Shown: in pieces, positions 54,893 through 63,498 of the stretch
Layout of the letters: every line of letters begins with the position of its first letter
Numbering within the stretch: position 1 is the first letter of the stretch
Assembly (NCBI RefSeq): GCF_008297975.1
Contig: NZ_VLNY01000001.1
Coordinates: 620,001-684,000 of the forward strand
DNA from: Antrihabitans cavernicola
GTDB taxonomy: Bacteria > Actinomycetota > Actinomycetes > Mycobacteriales > Mycobacteriaceae
DNA: 64,000 nucleotides
Direction of reading: 5' to 3'
Notes under the pieces: model-generated
What the model was told of the DNA's origin: nothing
Seen by the model: only the letters and a program-made list of their open reading frames with translations
Databases searched by the model: none
Program-made: the position numbers and the translations under genes

Positions 54893-55651
54893 TCAGCGGG
54901 CGTTCAAGTACCCGGCCGCTCGCACCTCGTCGCCGACGACGAACCAGATGTCGACGGCAGTGCCTCGGCGATCGGCATGAATGGTGACCGCTTCGCCGAA
55001 CACGATGGGCTTGCGGTATTCGACGACCGCGCGGTGCGGCGACGCCGCGAGTTCCGGCGCCAGCCGAACGAGCACGTCGTGCATGCCGTGCCAGTAGACG
55101 GTGTTGGTGAGGTGTTCGAAATGATCGAGATCCGTTCGCCGCAAAGGAAATTCGGCAACATCCCCGGCGCGACGCGGTTCCTTCAGCCACGGCCGCCACC
55201 GCAATCGATGCTCGTCGGTAGTCGTGCCCATTTGAGCGAGGAATTCGTCGGAGATCCGCGCAGGCCCGCCCGCATCCTTGCTCATGTTGATCCAGAAGCC
55301 TTCGGTTTCGATCCTGCCGCCGTCGGCGCCGTCCAGACGCACGCGCATGGTCAACCACCGGGTGGACAGTGCCGAGCACCATCGGCGCAGGGTGATGGAG
55401 TTCGGCCACACGATCGGTTCGATGACATCGATGACGGTGCGCTGCACGATCCAATGCGGATGAGATTGCGTCTGCTTCGCATCCTCGAGGTGCTCGGCAC
55501 CGGTTTCCTGCGCGTACCGCGCTATGCCGTCCAGTCGGAGGCGGTAGTCCTCGTCCATGTCGTGTGTCCGCAGCGGCCACGACGTCCGATAGATGTAACC
55601 GTCGTCGGGCAATTCTTGGAGCTCGTGCCCCACCTCGGCCTCATCGGGCAT
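54893..55651 (-). CDS. Acyl-ACP thioesterase
   Basis: 252 residues from the ATG at 55651, preceded by GAAGGAG; an ATG at 55675 is an alternative. Double hot-dog layout of the FatA/FatB type: YRTSWPLRTHDMDEDYRLRLDGIARYAQETGAEHLED, PHWIVQRTVIDVIEPI, then RTDLDHFEHLTNTVYWHGMHDVLV, whose Asp/Asn...His are the catalytic region, and PHRAVVEYRKPIVFGEAV. It releases fatty acids from acyl carrier protein. It lies 44 bp upstream of dinB on the same strand, but the SOS site between them suggests dinB has its own promoter. Confidence 0.88.
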   Translation of the reverse strand: MPDEAEVGHELQELPDDGYIYRTSWPLRTHDMDEDYRLRLDGIARYAQETGAEHLEDAKQTQSHPHWIVQRTVIDVIEPIVWPNSITLRRWCSALSTRWLTMRVRLDGADGGRIETEGFWINMSKDAGGPARISDEFLAQMGTTTDEHRLRWRPWLKEPRRAGDVAEFPLRRTDLDHFEHLTNTVYWHGMHDVLVRLAPELAASPHRAVVEYRKPIVFGEAVTIHADRRGTAVDIWFVVGDEVRAAGYLNAR

Positions 55652-55683
55652 CTGCTGCTCCTTCGTTTCCGCCATGGTGCCAG

Positions 55684-56631
55684 TTATCTGATCGGCCGCG
55701 CAGCAAGAGCCACCAACGATCGGGCCGGTCCGGCAGGCGGTTGACTACCGTCGCGCCAGACCGCCCGCAGCTTCCGGGTCAGATCGAGGTCGGCAACCGG
55801 GACAGCGACCAGCCGCCCCAGTGCCAGGTCGTCGGCGACGGCGAGATCACTCATCGCGCCCGGTGCGGCGCCGGCCGCGATGGCGGCGCGCACAGCAGCT
55901 GCACTGGCGAGCTCCATCACCGGCGGCGCGAGAACCGTACCGCCGGGCAGGCTGTCGAGGAGCGCGCGCTCCAACGCCTGCCGAGTTCCCGATCCGGATT
56001 CTCTTGTCACGAAAGCGGTTTCGGCAAGGTCTCCGGCGTGCAACGGCCGTTTGCGACGTGCCCACGGGTGGTTCGGCGACACCACGACAACCAAGCGATC
56101 CTGGGCGACGACGCGCGAATGCAGCGCGGGAGCAACCTTCGGGCTCTCGATGAATCCGATGTCGGCATCGCCGTCGGCGACCGTGCGCATCACCACGTCG
56201 CTGTTGGCGGCAGTGAGCTCCACTTCGGTCTCCGGCTCGCCGAACGACCGTTGCTGCGCACGCAACGCGACCAACCATCGAGGCACCAGATGCTCGGCGA
56301 CGGTGACGCTCGACGCGACATGCAGATGTGCGGCAGTGTCGTTGCGCAGCGACGCGATACCCGCATCCAGACGTTCGGCGGCGGCGAGCACCGTGCCCGC
56401 CCACTGCGCCACAAGTAGGCCTGCCGACGTCAACCGCGATCCCTGCGGACTCCGTGCCAGCAGCGCCACACCCACCTGCGCTTCCATCGCCCGGATCCGC
56501 ATGGACGCGGCCTGCTGCGTTATGCCGACCATCGCCGCCGCGGCGTTCATGCTTCCTGCCGAATCGACGGCCAGCAGAATCTGCAATGCGTCCAGGTCAG
56601 GGACGTGCGAACTCAACCGCGTTACAACCAC
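55684..56631 (-). CDS. LysR-family regulator (CysB/ModE-like helix-turn-helix)
   Basis: 315 residues from a GTG at 56631. HTH: LDALQILLAVDSAGSMNAAAAMVGITQQAASMRIRAMEAQVGVALLARSPQGSRLTSAG. Effector domain: LHVASSVTVAEHLVPRWLVAL, DIGFIESP, LVVVVSPNHPWA. The family phrase 'VTVAEHLVPRWL' is seen in regulators of anion metabolism (CysB/CbbR relatives). Divergent from a TDT transporter, with a perfect palindrome covering the start codon, so a later start is possible. Confidence 0.9.
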   Translation of the reverse strand: MVVTRLSSHVPDLDALQILLAVDSAGSMNAAAAMVGITQQAASMRIRAMEAQVGVALLARSPQGSRLTSAGLLVAQWAGTVLAAAERLDAGIASLRNDTAAHLHVASSVTVAEHLVPRWLVALRAQQRSFGEPETEVELTAANSDVVMRTVADGDADIGFIESPKVAPALHSRVVAQDRLVVVVSPNHPWARRKRPLHAGDLAETAFVTRESGSGTRQALERALLDSLPGGTVLAPPVMELASAAAVRAAIAAGAAPGAMSDLAVADDLALGRLVAVPVADLDLTRKLRAVWRDGSQPPAGPARSLVALAARPIR

Positions 56632-56641
56632 AAGTTGTAAC
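56621..56641. promoter_or_regulatory. Perfect LysR operator GTTACAAC-N5-GTTGTAAC
   Basis: 8-bp arms at 56621-56628 and 56634-56641 around CACAA, with the T-N11-A core of LysR sites. It covers the annotated start of the LysR gene and lies 54 bp before the TDT transporter start. Confidence 0.75.
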
Positions 56642-56695
56642 GATACAAGAAATTGGCTGCTACCGGCACCGATCCGATCGGACCAGGCTTACTGC

Positions 56696-57856
56696 ATGGC
56701 CACCACCTACCTGCCGCGCACACATGCACCGCGCCCCGTCACATCCCAGACCGTCACACTTCAGCCCGTCACATCCCACGCTCGCACCTCGGCGCTGGCG
56801 AACATCACGCCCAACTGGTTCGCATCGGTGATGGGTACCGGAATCGTGGCAACCGCGGCAGCGACGCTCCCCGTGCACATCGTTGGCTTCCACACCTTCG
56901 CGACGTTGGTCTGGCTCCTGGCCGCAATTGCGTTGATCGGACTGAGCACCGCCTTCGGCCTGCATTGGACTCGGCACCGCGCCAACGCTCGCGCACACGC
57001 CGACCACCCGGTCATGTCGCAGTTCTACGGTGCGCCGCCGATGGCGATGCTCACCGTCGGCGCGGGCACCCTGTTGCTCGGGAAAGATGTGATCGGGCTC
57101 GACGCCGCACTTGGCATCGACTGGATTTTGTGGATCGGCGGCACACTGGCCGGACTCGCCACCAGCGTGTGGATCCCGTTTCGGATGATCACGGCACACG
57201 ACCACGCCACTGCCACAGCACTTCCCGCGTGGTTGATGCCGGTGGTCCCGCCGATGGTTTCCGCCTCGACCGGAGCACTGCTGCTCCCCCACGTGGCTGC
57301 GGGCCAGGCCCGACTGACGATGCTGCTCGCCTGCTACGCGATGTTCGGCCTCAGTCTGATCATCGGCCTGATGACGCTGACCCTGGTGTACTCCCGCCTG
57401 CTGCACAGCGGCATGCCGGCCGTCCACGCTGCGCCTACCGTCTGGATCTCCCTCGGCGTCATCGGCCAGTCCATCACTGCCGCAAACCTTCTCGGTGTCC
57501 GAGCCGACCTGGTGTTCACCGGCGATCAGGCCATGTTCGCCACCGGATTGCATGTGTTCGGCCTGATCTTCGGTGTGATCATGGGCGGCTTCGGCGTGCT
57601 CTTCTTCGCACTCGCGGTGGCCCTGACGATCCATGCCGCTCGGCAGGGTCTGCAGTTCACGCTTACCTGGTGGTCCTTCACCTTCCCCATCGGCACCTGT
57701 GTCACCGGGGCGACTGCACTGGGGACCACAGCCGGATCCACAGCGATCCACGGGCTGGCCGTGCTGCTCTACGTCCTTCTGCTCAGCGCGTGGGCCACCG
57801 TCGCAACGCACACCGTGCGAGGCTCGCTGAACGGACAGCTCTTCCTCCCCTCGTAA
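56696..57856 (+). CDS. TDT-family transporter (TehA/Mae1-like; sulfite/dicarboxylate type)
   Basis: 386 residues from the ATG at 56696. Ten membrane segments; the first reads PNWFASVMGTGIVATAAATLPV, the TDT hallmark (NWFxxVMGTGI). Others: PMAMLTVGAGTLLLGKDVIG, PPMVSASTGALLLPHV, WISLGVIGQSITAANLLG and WWSFTFPIGTCVTGATAL. The family includes tellurite/sulfite exporters and dicarboxylate carriers; fungal Ssu1 exports sulfite. The divergent LysR regulator of CysB-like type fits a sulfur-anion role, an inference. Confidence 0.88.
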   Translation: MATTYLPRTHAPRPVTSQTVTLQPVTSHARTSALANITPNWFASVMGTGIVATAAATLPVHIVGFHTFATLVWLLAAIALIGLSTAFGLHWTRHRANARAHADHPVMSQFYGAPPMAMLTVGAGTLLLGKDVIGLDAALGIDWILWIGGTLAGLATSVWIPFRMITAHDHATATALPAWLMPVVPPMVSASTGALLLPHVAAGQARLTMLLACYAMFGLSLIIGLMTLTLVYSRLLHSGMPAVHAAPTVWISLGVIGQSITAANLLGVRADLVFTGDQAMFATGLHVFGLIFGVIMGGFGVLFFALAVALTIHAARQGLQFTLTWWSFTFPIGTCVTGATALGTTAGSTAIHGLAVLLYVLLLSAWATVATHTVRGSLNGQLFLPS

Positions 57857-57857
57857 G

Positions 57858-59051
57858 TCAGCAATTGGTCGGTGCAGGCAAACCGGCGAACCGATCGGCG
57901 AAGAACTTCAGCACGGCAGGCGTTTCCGTGACGGACAGGCTCAGATGTTCGGCAACCTGCTCAGCCTGGAACCACACCTTCGAACCGCCCGCACACCAGT
58001 CCCGCGCCAATTGCTGGGCCGCGGCGAACGGCATGCCCTCGTCGTAAACGGCGTGATAGAGATACACAGGCGCGGTGGGAGCGGCGGCGCCGAGTTTGAG
58101 TTCCGCGAAGAACTTCTGGACTCGGGGATCGTCGAGCGGATTCGGGACGATGGTGAAATCGCCGAGCTGGCGAAACGGGTACGCGATCGCACCCTCCTCG
58201 ATGCATCGGCCGGACAGCACCTGTTCCGCTTGGCGCCCTTGATCGTTGAGCAGATCCCGCAGCCCTTGCATGTCCGGATACTCGCGGCTCACGCCGATCA
58301 CGCCCATCAGGTACACGCTCGACGCCGGCCCGCCGTTCATCTGACGGCCCGCGGCTTGCAGATCTGCCGGAGTACCTCCGGCCGCAACGGCTTTCACGTT
58401 CAGTTCGGGCGCATACGACGGTTGCAGCTGCGCCGCCCAACCGGTGGCCAATGCGCCACCCGAGTAGCCCCACATCGCCACAGGTGTTCGCACACCGTCG
58501 AATCCGGTATCCGGCAACGATTCGGCGGCCCGGATTCCGTCCAGCGTCGCGCGCCCGGACATCTTCCCGGCGCCGTAGGCATTGCGCGGACCTTGATGAT
58601 CGGTGACGACCACGCCGTAGCCCTGCTGCAGCAGCATCACCAGAACCCGCAGGTCGCCCTCGGTGCCGATCCGGAGGCGGTAGGACGGATTGCATTGCGC
58701 TGCAAGCCCATCGATGGCGATCTGATAGCTGATCACCGGATGGCCCGGTCGTGGTGTGCTCGACGGGATCACGGTGGTCACTGCCGTGACCGGCGCATCG
58801 TGTGAGTCCGCGGTGCGAAACAGGGCCTGTGTCGCTGTGATCGGCGTGGGAATTCCGTAGAAGGTCAACGCAACTGGACGGGTGCGAAAGACGGTGCCCG
58901 GCGCGGCGGTGGCGAAGCCTGCGGGGGCGTCGTAGAAGGCGTCCGCAGTCGGCTCCGGCAACGGATCTGCGCCCGCAGTCATCGGCTGCAGCCCGATTGC
59001 GCTGAACCACAAGGTAAGCAGTGCCAGTCGTGTTCCCGTGCGCATCCGCAT
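57858..59051 (-). CDS. Secretory lipase (LIP family)
   Basis: 397 residues. ATG at 59051 after GGGGAAG. Signal peptide about 1-28 (ending TAGA-D). Nucleophile Ser197 in MWGYSGGALATGWAAQL, Asp in VYLYHAVYDEGMPFA, and His in QAEQVAEHLSLSV complete the triad expected for secretory lipases. FYDAPAGFATAAPGTVFRTRPV at the start of the mature part is a family phrase. Cys120 with Cys273-like and the end TNC may form disulfides. It hydrolyses lipid esters outside the cell. Confidence 0.92.
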   Translation of the reverse strand: MRMRTGTRLALLTLWFSAIGLQPMTAGADPLPEPTADAFYDAPAGFATAAPGTVFRTRPVALTFYGIPTPITATQALFRTADSHDAPVTAVTTVIPSSTPRPGHPVISYQIAIDGLAAQCNPSYRLRIGTEGDLRVLVMLLQQGYGVVVTDHQGPRNAYGAGKMSGRATLDGIRAAESLPDTGFDGVRTPVAMWGYSGGALATGWAAQLQPSYAPELNVKAVAAGGTPADLQAAGRQMNGGPASSVYLMGVIGVSREYPDMQGLRDLLNDQGRQAEQVLSGRCIEEGAIAYPFRQLGDFTIVPNPLDDPRVQKFFAELKLGAAAPTAPVYLYHAVYDEGMPFAAAQQLARDWCAGGSKVWFQAEQVAEHLSLSVTETPAVLKFFADRFAGLPAPTNC

Positions 59052-59126
59052 GGCTTCCCCAGAACTGTCGTCGTTGACAGAAAGTGACTGCGGCCACAGT
59101 CTACGACGCGTAAGCCCGATCGTCGG

Positions 59127-59714
59127 TCAGCACGGATAGGGCGATTTCGCTCGCGCCGACCGCAACGCCGACGCCCACCACACAAGCTGATCGAGGGTGA
59201 CGGTGATGGCGTCGTCGAATCCCGACGTCTGCTTCGGCCAGCTCCCGTCGGCGGCAAACTGATCCCAATAACAGGGCAGGCTCACCGTGTTTCGGATCGC
59301 GACCGCATTCAGTTCGGCGAACACCTGCCGCAGTTGCGCGGTGGCATGCAGCCCGCCGGACTCACGTCCGTAGGACACGAAGGTGACCGGCTTCGCGGCC
59401 CATTCGTCGAAGTACCAGTCGATCACGGTCTTCACGGCTGCGGGAAAGCTGTGGTTGTACTCGGGAGTCACGACGACGAACGCGTCTGCCGCGCTCAGTC
59501 TCGGCGCCAATGCCTGTACCTGCGGCGGCACGTCCTCGTCCTGATCGCCCAACGCTTCGGGAAGATCCGTTTCGACGAGATCGACGACGTCGATGTCGAG
59601 TTCGCGCCTGCGCGACGCGTGGGCGGTGAACCAGTTGGCTGCGGTCGGCCCGAATCGACCGTGTCGGGTGCTACCGATGATCACGGCGACCCGGAGTTTC
59701 GCGTCGATCGACAT
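59127..59714 (-). CDS. NADPH-dependent FMN reductase family protein
   Basis: 195 residues from the ATG at 59714, with AGGAGG upstream. Flavodoxin-like fold: VAVIIGSTRHGRFGPTAANWF binds the FMN phosphate, and VVVTPEYNHSFPAAVKTVIDWYFDEW plus VSYGRESGG contact the isoalloxazine ring. Uses NADPH to reduce flavin, quinone or azo compounds. Divergent from a SARP-type regulator with 97 bp between starts. Confidence 0.92.
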   Translation of the reverse strand: MSIDAKLRVAVIIGSTRHGRFGPTAANWFTAHASRRRELDIDVVDLVETDLPEALGDQDEDVPPQVQALAPRLSAADAFVVVTPEYNHSFPAAVKTVIDWYFDEWAAKPVTFVSYGRESGGLHATAQLRQVFAELNAVAIRNTVSLPCYWDQFAADGSWPKQTSGFDDAITVTLDQLVWWASALRSARAKSPYPC

Positions 59715-59756
59715 GTCCGACCTCCTTGTTGTCACCTGAAACACTGCCTGAGTCCG

Positions 59757-59774
59757 CTTACGGTTTGTTTACGG
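59757..59774. promoter_or_regulatory. SARP-type direct repeats with 11-bp spacing
   Basis: CTTACGG (59757-59763) and TTTACGG (59768-59774) are heptamers repeated 11 bp apart, the arrangement bound by SARP regulators next to a -35 region. They lie between the FMN reductase and SARP genes. Confidence 0.5.
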
Positions 59775-59811
59775 ACAGAGTTCGCATCGAGCACTCACTA
59801 GGCTGCGTTGC

Positions 59812-62800
59812 ATGCGATTCGGTGTACTGGGGTCACTTGCGGTGTGGACGACGGCGGGCACGCCCGTCCCGATCCCCGGCTTGAAGGTCCGTGCAGTGCT
59901 GGCCGACCTGCTCGTTCATGCGGGTCGTCCGATCGCGGGCGATCGGTTGATCGACGACGTCTGGGGTGAACACCCACCCGGGAACGCCGCGGGGACGTTG
60001 TCCGCCAAGATCTCTCAGCTTCGACGAGCATTCGAGGACGCGGAGCCCGGCGCGCGCGAGTTGGTGGTGTCGCCGCCACCGGGTTACCGACTGAACGCCG
60101 CTGCCGATGCTGTGGACGCGAGCCAGTTCGAGTCGTTGATCGCCGACGCCGGTCGAGCCCACGATCCGCGCGCCGCCGCCGATTTACTCATCGACGCACT
60201 GGCGCTGTGGCGCGGCAGGGCCTACGCCGACTTCGCCGACGAGTCGTTCACGCAGCCTGCGATCACACGATTGGAGGAGCAGCGCCTGGTCGCCATCGAA
60301 GACTTGGCGCTGCTGCGCCTCGAGCTGGGTGAACATGCCCAGCTGGCCGGCGATCTGGCAGATCACGTTGCGGAACATCCACTGCGCGAACGCTTGCGGG
60401 CGGCACATATGCGCGCGCTGTACAGGGCTGGTCGGCAACGCGATGCGCTCGACAGTTTCGCCGAGCTGCGTACTCGGCTCGCCGACGAGTTGGGGCTCGA
60501 CCCCGGCCCCGAGGTCACCGATCTTCAGCGCGCGATCCTCGATCAGGATCCAGCTCTGGCCGCGCCGCCGGAACGAGTGCCTACCGTCGCTCGTCGGCAG
60601 TCGAACCTGCCGACACCCTTAGCGGGACTGATCGGACGCGACGACGTTCTCGACGAATTGCGCACCGCCATACCGGATACGCGGCTTCTGACGCTGACCG
60701 GACCCGGTGGCGTCGGCAAAACCCGGCTGGCCATCGCGGCAGCGCATTCCGTTGCCGAGTCGTTTCCGGGCGGCGCGCTGCTGGTGGAGCTGGCAGGTCT
60801 CGACCGAACCGGTGCGGCGTCGACAGCGGTGCTCGATGCTGTGTCGACCGTCCTCGACATTCGAGACTCCGCCGACGACCTGCCCATCCGCGATCGTATT
60901 GCGGCTGCAGTTCGCGAACGGCAGCTGCTGCTGGTCCTGGACAACTGTGAGCATCTGATCGATCCGGTTGCCGACATCGCAGAGCTGCTGGTCGAGGCTG
61001 CACCTGGGCTGCGCATCCTGGCAACCAGCCGTGAACCGATCAATCTGCCGGGTGAACTGGTGTGGAGCGTTGCGCCGCTGGAGATTCCGGCGCGCGGTGC
61101 CGATATTGCGGAGCTCGAGCGATCCAGCGCAGTCCAGCTGTTCGTCAGCCGCGCCGCCGCCGGGGCTCGCGATTTCGGCCTCGACGACTCCACGGCGGCA
61201 CCGGTCGCAACGCTGTGTCGTCGCCTCGACGGGATACCGTTGGCGCTCGAGCTCGCAGCGAATCGCGTTCGCACACTGGGTGTTCACGAGATGGTATCCC
61301 GCCTCGACGATCGATTCCGGTTGTTGGCAACCGGGCATCGCGGTGCACCACCGCGGCAGCAGACGCTCGCCGCGATGATCGACTGGAGTTGGGAACTGCT
61401 CGCCGAGCCCGAGCAGATCGCGTTGCGCAGGCTCGCCGTCCACGTCGACGGGTGCACGCTGGCTGCCGCGGAGTTCGTCTGTGCAGCTGACGATCTGCCC
61501 GTCGAGGACGTGTCCGAACTGGTCATCCGCCTGGTCGATCGATCCCTCGTCACGGTCGTCCATGCCAACGGACAGTCGCGCTACCGCCTGCTGGAATCGG
61601 TAGCGGCATACGCTCTTGCACGGCTGTCGGACGCAGGCGAGGTGCCCGCGGTTCAACACCGTCACCGCGCCTACTACACCCAGCTGGCACTCGATGCCGA
61701 GCCACAGCTCAACGGTCCGAATCAGCACGCCTGGCTACGACTCCTCGATTCCGAGAGTGCGAACCTCCGCAGCGCCTTCGACGGGGCGCTCGCCGCATCG
61801 GACTCGGATCAGGCTCTGCAACTTGCGAGTTCGCTTGTCTGGTACCGCTTTCTGCGCGGTCGGCTTGCCGAGGCTAAACGCACGCTGGATGCAGCCGCCG
61901 CCCTGCCTGATGCCGACCGGTCGGCCGTCGCTCGAGCGCGAGCCTGGTCGGTCGGGATCGCCCAGGAGCAGGGTTGCGCGTCGGACTCGCTGGCCGATGC
62001 CCTCGACGCGACCGCCGCTATCGTCGATCCGCATACGCGGGCCCGCGCCTACTGGTTCCTCGCCTTCACGGGTATGGATTCAGGGAATCTGAGCAGCGCG
62101 TCGGACCGCCTGGACACCGCCCTCGACGCATTCGCCGCCCTCGACGACCAGTGGGGAACGGCTGCAACGAAAGTCGCGAAAGCACACTTCGCACATATCC
62201 GCGGCGACGTCGCCCAACTCGAACTGCACGCGCGGAGTGCGGCGGAAATCTTCGACCGCCTCGGCGACCGTTGGGGTCAACTGCGCGCGACCGAATGGCT
62301 CGGAGGTCTTGCCGAGTTGACCGGCGACCTGGATTCGGCGGCCGACTATCACCGCAACGGCCTGGACATCGCGCAGGAGCTGGAATTGTGGCCGGACGTG
62401 TCGTCGCACCTGTCGTGGCTGGGCTGGATCGCTCATCAACGAGGTGACTACGTTGCCGCGCAAGAGTTGTGCGAGCCCGCGTTGCGCATGGCAAAGGAGC
62501 AGGGTTCGCGTTCAGGCGCGATCTTCGCGTCGCTCGGGCTGAGTTTCGCCGCACGCAAGGCAGGCGATCTCGACTCCGCGGAACCGTTGCTGCGCAGCAT
62601 GCTTCGAGACGCGGAGCCGACGGACGACACCGCAGAACCGCCGATCTACTTACCGATGATCCTGGCGGAACTCGGATTCGTGATGATCGCGCGAGGCGAC
62701 GCTGCTCGCGCGCGCGAGCTGCACCTGTCCGCACTGGACTATGCAATAACCCTCGATGCGCCGCGAGATACCGCGTACGGACTCGAGGGGTTGGCGACCG

Positions 62801-63036
62801 CGCTGGCCATGGTGAGTGAATTAGATGGTGCCGCAACACTGTTGGGCGCCGCCGCAGCTTTGCGAAAGTCGGCAGGCATGCCGCTGGCGCCGGCAGAGTC
62901 GAGCGATGTCGATCGAATCACCGAGTCCGTCGTAGCCGGTTTGGGGGTCGAGCCGATGGCGACTGCGCTGGCCACCGGTGCCGAATTGACACCGGTTCAG
63001 GCGCGCGCAGTCGCCATCGGACCCCTCATCGTCTAG
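59812..63036 (+). CDS. SARP/AfsR-like regulator with BTAD, NB-ARC and TPR-like domains
   Basis: 1074 residues. OmpR-like winged helix first (MRFGVLGSLAVW, AGDRLIDDVWGEHPPGNAAGTLSAKISQLRRAF, about 1-95), then the BTAD helical domain (about 97-243, LRERLRAAHMRALYRAGRQRDALDSFAELRTRLADELGLDPGPEVTDLQ). An ATPase domain follows with P-loop TGPGGVGKTR (about 296-305), LLLVLDNCEHL and TSREPINLPGE. The last 400 residues are TPR-like helical repeats (DLDSAADYHRNGLDIAQEL, GDYVAAQELCEPAL). Such proteins activate genes, often antibiotic clusters, in response to a ligand. The divergent FMN reductase is the likely target. Confidence 0.93.
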   Translation: MRFGVLGSLAVWTTAGTPVPIPGLKVRAVLADLLVHAGRPIAGDRLIDDVWGEHPPGNAAGTLSAKISQLRRAFEDAEPGARELVVSPPPGYRLNAAADAVDASQFESLIADAGRAHDPRAAADLLIDALALWRGRAYADFADESFTQPAITRLEEQRLVAIEDLALLRLELGEHAQLAGDLADHVAEHPLRERLRAAHMRALYRAGRQRDALDSFAELRTRLADELGLDPGPEVTDLQRAILDQDPALAAPPERVPTVARRQSNLPTPLAGLIGRDDVLDELRTAIPDTRLLTLTGPGGVGKTRLAIAAAHSVAESFPGGALLVELAGLDRTGAASTAVLDAVSTVLDIRDSADDLPIRDRIAAAVRERQLLLVLDNCEHLIDPVADIAELLVEAAPGLRILATSREPINLPGELVWSVAPLEIPARGADIAELERSSAVQLFVSRAAAGARDFGLDDSTAAPVATLCRRLDGIPLALELAANRVRTLGVHEMVSRLDDRFRLLATGHRGAPPRQQTLAAMIDWSWELLAEPEQIALRRLAVHVDGCTLAAAEFVCAADDLPVEDVSELVIRLVDRSLVTVVHANGQSRYRLLESVAAYALARLSDAGEVPAVQHRHRAYYTQLALDAEPQLNGPNQHAWLRLLDSESANLRSAFDGALAASDSDQALQLASSLVWYRFLRGRLAEAKRTLDAAAALPDADRSAVARARAWSVGIAQEQGCASDSLADALDATAAIVDPHTRARAYWFLAFTGMDSGNLSSASDRLDTALDAFAALDDQWGTAATKVAKAHFAHIRGDVAQLELHARSAAEIFDRLGDRWGQLRATEWLGGLAELTGDLDSAADYHRNGLDIAQELELWPDVSSHLSWLGWIAHQRGDYVAAQELCEPALRMAKEQGSRSGAIFASLGLSFAARKAGDLDSAEPLLRSMLRDAEPTDDTAEPPIYLPMILAELGFVMIARGDAARARELHLSALDYAITLDAPRDTAYGLEGLATALAMVSELDGAATLLGAAAALRKSAGMPLAPAESSDVDRITESVVAGLGVEPMATALATGAELTPVQARAVAIGPLIV

Positions 63037-63050
63037 CGCCCTCGCAAACG

Positions 63051-63392
63051 CTAGCTACTGCCGAACAGCCCGCTCGGCAGGAGGCCTCCAAGCCCGGGCG
63101 CGGGCGGCGGCGGGGGCGGCGGGAAGCCGATGCCCGGGAACCCGGGGAACCCTGGGAAGGCGGGACCCTGCTGCTGCCAGTGGTTGTCGCGGTCGTGACG
63201 GCCGTGGTCACGATCCCAGTTACCGTCGTGGTGGTTGTTGTCCCAGTTCCGGTCTGCCTGCACCACGCCCGGCGCGGGATCGGCCATTGCGGGGGCAGCC
63301 ACCACGGTCAGCGGTACCGCGGCGATCGCCCCGGTCACCACAATCCGCGTGATCAGGCGACGAGCGCCCATCTGCTTCGCTTTCTCGAGCAT
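63051..63392 (-). CDS. Small secreted His/Asp- and Pro/Gly-rich protein
   Basis: 113 residues; AGAAGGA precedes the ATG at 63392. Signal peptide with cleavage after APAMA (about 36). The mature protein has a charged segment rich in His, Asp, Asn and Arg (NWDNNHHDGNWDRDHGRHDRDNHW in pieces), then repeats of FPG and a run of eight Pro, ending LLPSGLFGSS. The His/Asp part could bind metal; the Pro/Gly tail is probably disordered. No family recognised. Confidence 0.75.
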   Translation of the reverse strand: MLEKAKQMGARRLITRIVVTGAIAAVPLTVVAAPAMADPAPGVVQADRNWDNNHHDGNWDRDHGRHDRDNHWQQQGPAFPGFPGFPGIGFPPPPPPPAPGLGGLLPSGLFGSS

Positions 63393-63498
63393 CTTCGATC
63401 CTTCTTCCTGTTCGGCGCACTGGTTGGTGCTGGTTTCAATCGAACGCCTTCGGACTGCGCAGTACCTGTTATCAACCTGTGAATCCGCTGGCTGCGGG

